A stretch of 64,000 nucleotides of DNA, taken from NCBI RefSeq assembly GCF_002222595.2, contig NZ_CP022413.2, positions 760,001 through 824,000 of the forward strand, given 5' to 3'. Positions 61,840 through 64,000 of this stretch are shown here, in pieces; the first letter of the stretch is position 1, and every line of letters begins with the position of its first letter. The notes beneath the pieces are model-generated. The model had not been told where the DNA came from and searched no databases. It saw nothing but the letters and a program-made list of their open reading frames with translations. A program made the translations under genes and the position numbers. The DNA is from Blautia hansenii DSM 20583 (GTDB lineage Bacteria > Bacillota > Clostridia > Lachnospirales > Lachnospiraceae).

Positions 61840-64000
61840 GTGGAAGAAACCATTGAAGGATATATAGAGCATATCATATATCGAAATCAGGAAAACGGAT
61901 ATACTGTAGCAAACCTTGTTGCAGAAGAGACAGAGATTACCTGTGTGGGGATTTTTCAGTATCTGAATGAAGGTGAGGCTATAAGAGCCAAAGGAGTATA
62001 TAAGGAACACCCTTCTTATGGGCAGCAGTTTTCTGTATCTTCTTATGAAATTGTCATTCCACAGGACTCTCTGGCAATGGAGAGATATTTAGGTTCGGGA
62101 GCTATAAAGGGTATCGGAGCCGCTCTGGCAGCTAGAATTGTGCGTCATTTTGGCGATGATACCTTGCGGATTATTGAAACGGAACCGGAACGTCTGGCAG
62201 AGGTAAAAGGCATTAGTGAGCGGAAAGCAAGGGAGATTGCAGAACAGGTAGAAGATAAGGCAGATATGAGAAAGGCAATGATGTTTCTTCAGCAATATGG
62301 CATTTCTCAGACTTTAGGCGCTAAAATTTATCAGCAGTATAAACAGGATATGTATCGGATTTTAAAAGAAAATCCATATAAGATGGCAGAGGACATTTCC
62401 GGTGTCGGATTTAAAATTGCAGATGAAATCGCAGCACGTATTGGTATTCATACGGACTCAGATTACCGTATTCGAAGCGGTCTTTTATACATATTGCTTC
62501 TGGCAACCGCAGAGGGACACGTATATCTTCCAAAAAGGGTTCTGCTGGCAAGAGCAGAAAAGCTTTTGGGTGTTCAGGCTGATTATATGGAAAAACATAT
62601 TGTAGATTTGGCTATTGACCGCAAAATTGTAGTGAAGGAAATTACAGACGACTTTACGGACGAAAAAGAGCAGGTTGTCTATGCCAGTCAATATTATCAA
62701 ATTGAGCTGCATACAGCTCAGATGCTTCATGAGTTGAATTTAAAGGATACCGTAGATGAAGAGGTAATTGCAGAAAAAATTCGAAGAATTCAAAAAGCAG
62801 AAAAAATTGAATTGGATGAGATGCAGCAGCAGGCGATTGCAGAAGCTGTGAAAAATGGCTTGTTGGTGATTACCGGAGGACCGGGAACAGGAAAGACTAC
62901 GACGATTAACGGTATTATCCGATATTTTGAAATGGAAGGACTGGATATTTACCTTGCAGCTCCTACCGGAAGAGCAGCGAAACGTATGACGGAAGCTACG
63001 GGATACGAGGCGAAAACCATCCACAGAATGTTAGAACTTACAGGAGCTCCGGAGGAAAAGTCAGGAAGTATTTATTTTGAAAGAAATGCTCAAAATCCTT
63101 TAGAGGCGGATGTAATTATCATTGATGAAATGTCTATGGTAGATATTTTTTTGATGCACGCATTGTTGTCAGCGGTGGTATCGGGAACGAGATTGATTTT
63201 AGTAGGTGATGTAAATCAGCTTCCCAGTGTAGGACCGGGAAGTGTTTTAAAAGATATTATTGCTTCCGGTGAGTTTCCTGTTGTGGAGCTGGTGAAAATT
63301 TTCCGTCAGGCATCGCAAAGCGATATTGTCGTAAACGCCCATAAGATTAATCAGGGAGTACCGGTAAGCTTAGATAATAAAAGTATGGATTTCTTCTTTT
63401 TGAAGAGATATGATGCAAATGTGATTATCAGTGTTGTGATTACTCTTATTCAGAAAAAAATGCCTAAGTTTGTAGATGCAGAGCCTTATGATATACAGGT
63501 GCTGACACCTATGCGAAAAGGGCTTTTAGGCGTGGAGAGGTTAAACGTTATTTTGCAGCAGTATCTTAATCCTCCTTCTAAGGAAAAGAAAGAGAAGGAG
63601 CATGGCAAAGGACTTTTCAGAGAAGGGGACAAGGTCATGCAGATTAAGAATAATTATCAGTTGGAGTGGGAAATCAGAGGTCTTTACGGTATTCCTGTGG
63701 AAAAGGGCGTAGGTGTCTTTAACGGAGATACAGGCATTATAAAAGAAGTCAATACTTTTGCAGAAACGATTACCGTAGAGTTTGATGAGCGAAGATTTGT
63801 GGAATATAGCTTTAAGCAGCTGGAGGAATTAGAGCTTGCTTATGCAATTACCATCCATAAGGCACAGGGAAGCGAATATCCGGCAGTGATTATTCCTCTT
63901 TTGGCAGGACCGAAAATGCTGATGAACCGAAATCTTCTTTATACGGCAGTTACCAGAGCCAGAAAATGTGTGACTTTGGTAGGAGATGAAAAGGTTTTTG
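61840..64000 (+). CDS. recD2: RecD2/TraA-family DNA helicase (cut by window end)
   Basis: GTG at 61840 (SD GAGAGGAAG) opens a frame reaching the window's edge, 720 codons with no stop. 'VEETIEGYIEHIIYRNQENG' start and OB domain, HhH region (about 85-160), Walker A 'ITGGPGTGKTTTINGI' (about residue 345), 'DEMSMVDIF' Walker B, 'GDVNQLPSVGPG', and 'HKAQGSEYPAVI' motif near the end. 5'-3' superfamily 1B helicase acting in replication and repair. The ATG two bases upstream (61838) runs into a stop at once. Confidence 0.93.
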   Translation, partial: MEETIEGYIEHIIYRNQENGYTVANLVAEETEITCVGIFQYLNEGEAIRAKGVYKEHPSYGQQFSVSSYEIVIPQDSLAMERYLGSGAIKGIGAALAARIVRHFGDDTLRIIETEPERLAEVKGISERKAREIAEQVEDKADMRKAMMFLQQYGISQTLGAKIYQQYKQDMYRILKENPYKMAEDISGVGFKIADEIAARIGIHTDSDYRIRSGLLYILLLATAEGHVYLPKRVLLARAEKLLGVQADYMEKHIVDLAIDRKIVVKEITDDFTDEKEQVVYASQYYQIELHTAQMLHELNLKDTVDEEVIAEKIRRIQKAEKIELDEMQQQAIAEAVKNGLLVITGGPGTGKTTTINGIIRYFEMEGLDIYLAAPTGRAAKRMTEATGYEAKTIHRMLELTGAPEEKSGSIYFERNAQNPLEADVIIIDEMSMVDIFLMHALLSAVVSGTRLILVGDVNQLPSVGPGSVLKDIIASGEFPVVELVKIFRQASQSDIVVNAHKINQGVPVSLDNKSMDFFFLKRYDANVIISVVITLIQKKMPKFVDAEPYDIQVLTPMRKGLLGVERLNVILQQYLNPPSKEKKEKEHGKGLFREGDKVMQIKNNYQLEWEIRGLYGIPVEKGVGVFNGDTGIIKEVNTFAETITVEFDERRFVEYSFKQLEELELAYAITIHKAQGSEYPAVIIPLLAGPKMLMNRNLLYTAVTRARKCVTLVGDEKVF

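Overview
The window is chromosomal DNA of a low-GC, spore-forming Gram-positive anaerobe of the Clostridia. A Lachnospiraceae member (Blautia-like) is my best guess, from the 23S rRNA style, the sporulation genes (gpr, spoIIP, a GerMN lipoprotein) and the order rpsT-gpr-spoIIP-lepA-hemW. The species cannot be fixed from sequence reading alone.

Layout. 1-2818: 23S rRNA, lacking only its first few dozen bases. 2898-3460: six tRNA genes (Asn, Glu, Thr, Met, Asp, Leu) and a terminator. 3568-18526: host genes: a TauE/SafE exporter divergent from a LysR regulator, hflX, argG, a YdcZ-like permease, comEA, a two-component pair, a GerMN lipoprotein, comEC, holA, rpsT, gpr and spoIIP. About 18.5-54.1 kb: one complete prophage, all genes rightward, inserted between spoIIP and lepA. 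54244-64000: host genes again: lepA, hemW, a CBS-domain protein, uvrA, an mreB/mbl homologue and the 5' part of recD2.

The prophage is a siphovirus-type temperate phage. Its modules from left to right are: a small HTH protein and a tRNA; early and replication genes (OB-fold protein, HUH-type Rep, VRR-NUC nuclease, ParA and ParB, SSB); HNH, candidate cos site and terminase; portal, protease, capsid and connectors; tail genes with a programmed -1 frameshift and a repeat-bearing tape measure; baseplate genes; a diversity-generating retroelement (DGR); holin and endolysin; a regulatory and accessory cassette; and an IS30-family DDE transposase at the extreme right end. I see no tyrosine or serine integrase. 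The element is bounded by a perfect 15-bp direct repeat (18500-18514 and 54124-54138). Just inside it are imperfect 26-bp inverted ends sharing a TCGACA box at identical distance. This suggests integration by the phage's own IS30-type transposase.

The DGR (target gene 46342-47484, avd 47525-47881, TR 47912-48037, RT 48208-49269) is the main find. VR and TR are both 126 bp and differ at 17 positions, every one an adenine in TR. A GAAA-loop hairpin follows VR. The RT gene carries one in-frame TGA where Trp would be expected, so the resident copy may be disabled even though the VR records past mutagenesis.

Other notable items are a GGGAAAC slippery site with a perfect downstream stem-loop, a 17-bp palindrome present twice (candidate parS), an 11-G tract that splits a membrane/HIRAN-like gene, a perfect consensus promoter with an embedded 20-bp palindromic operator, and a decamer GAAAGCGAGG repeated at eight translation starts.
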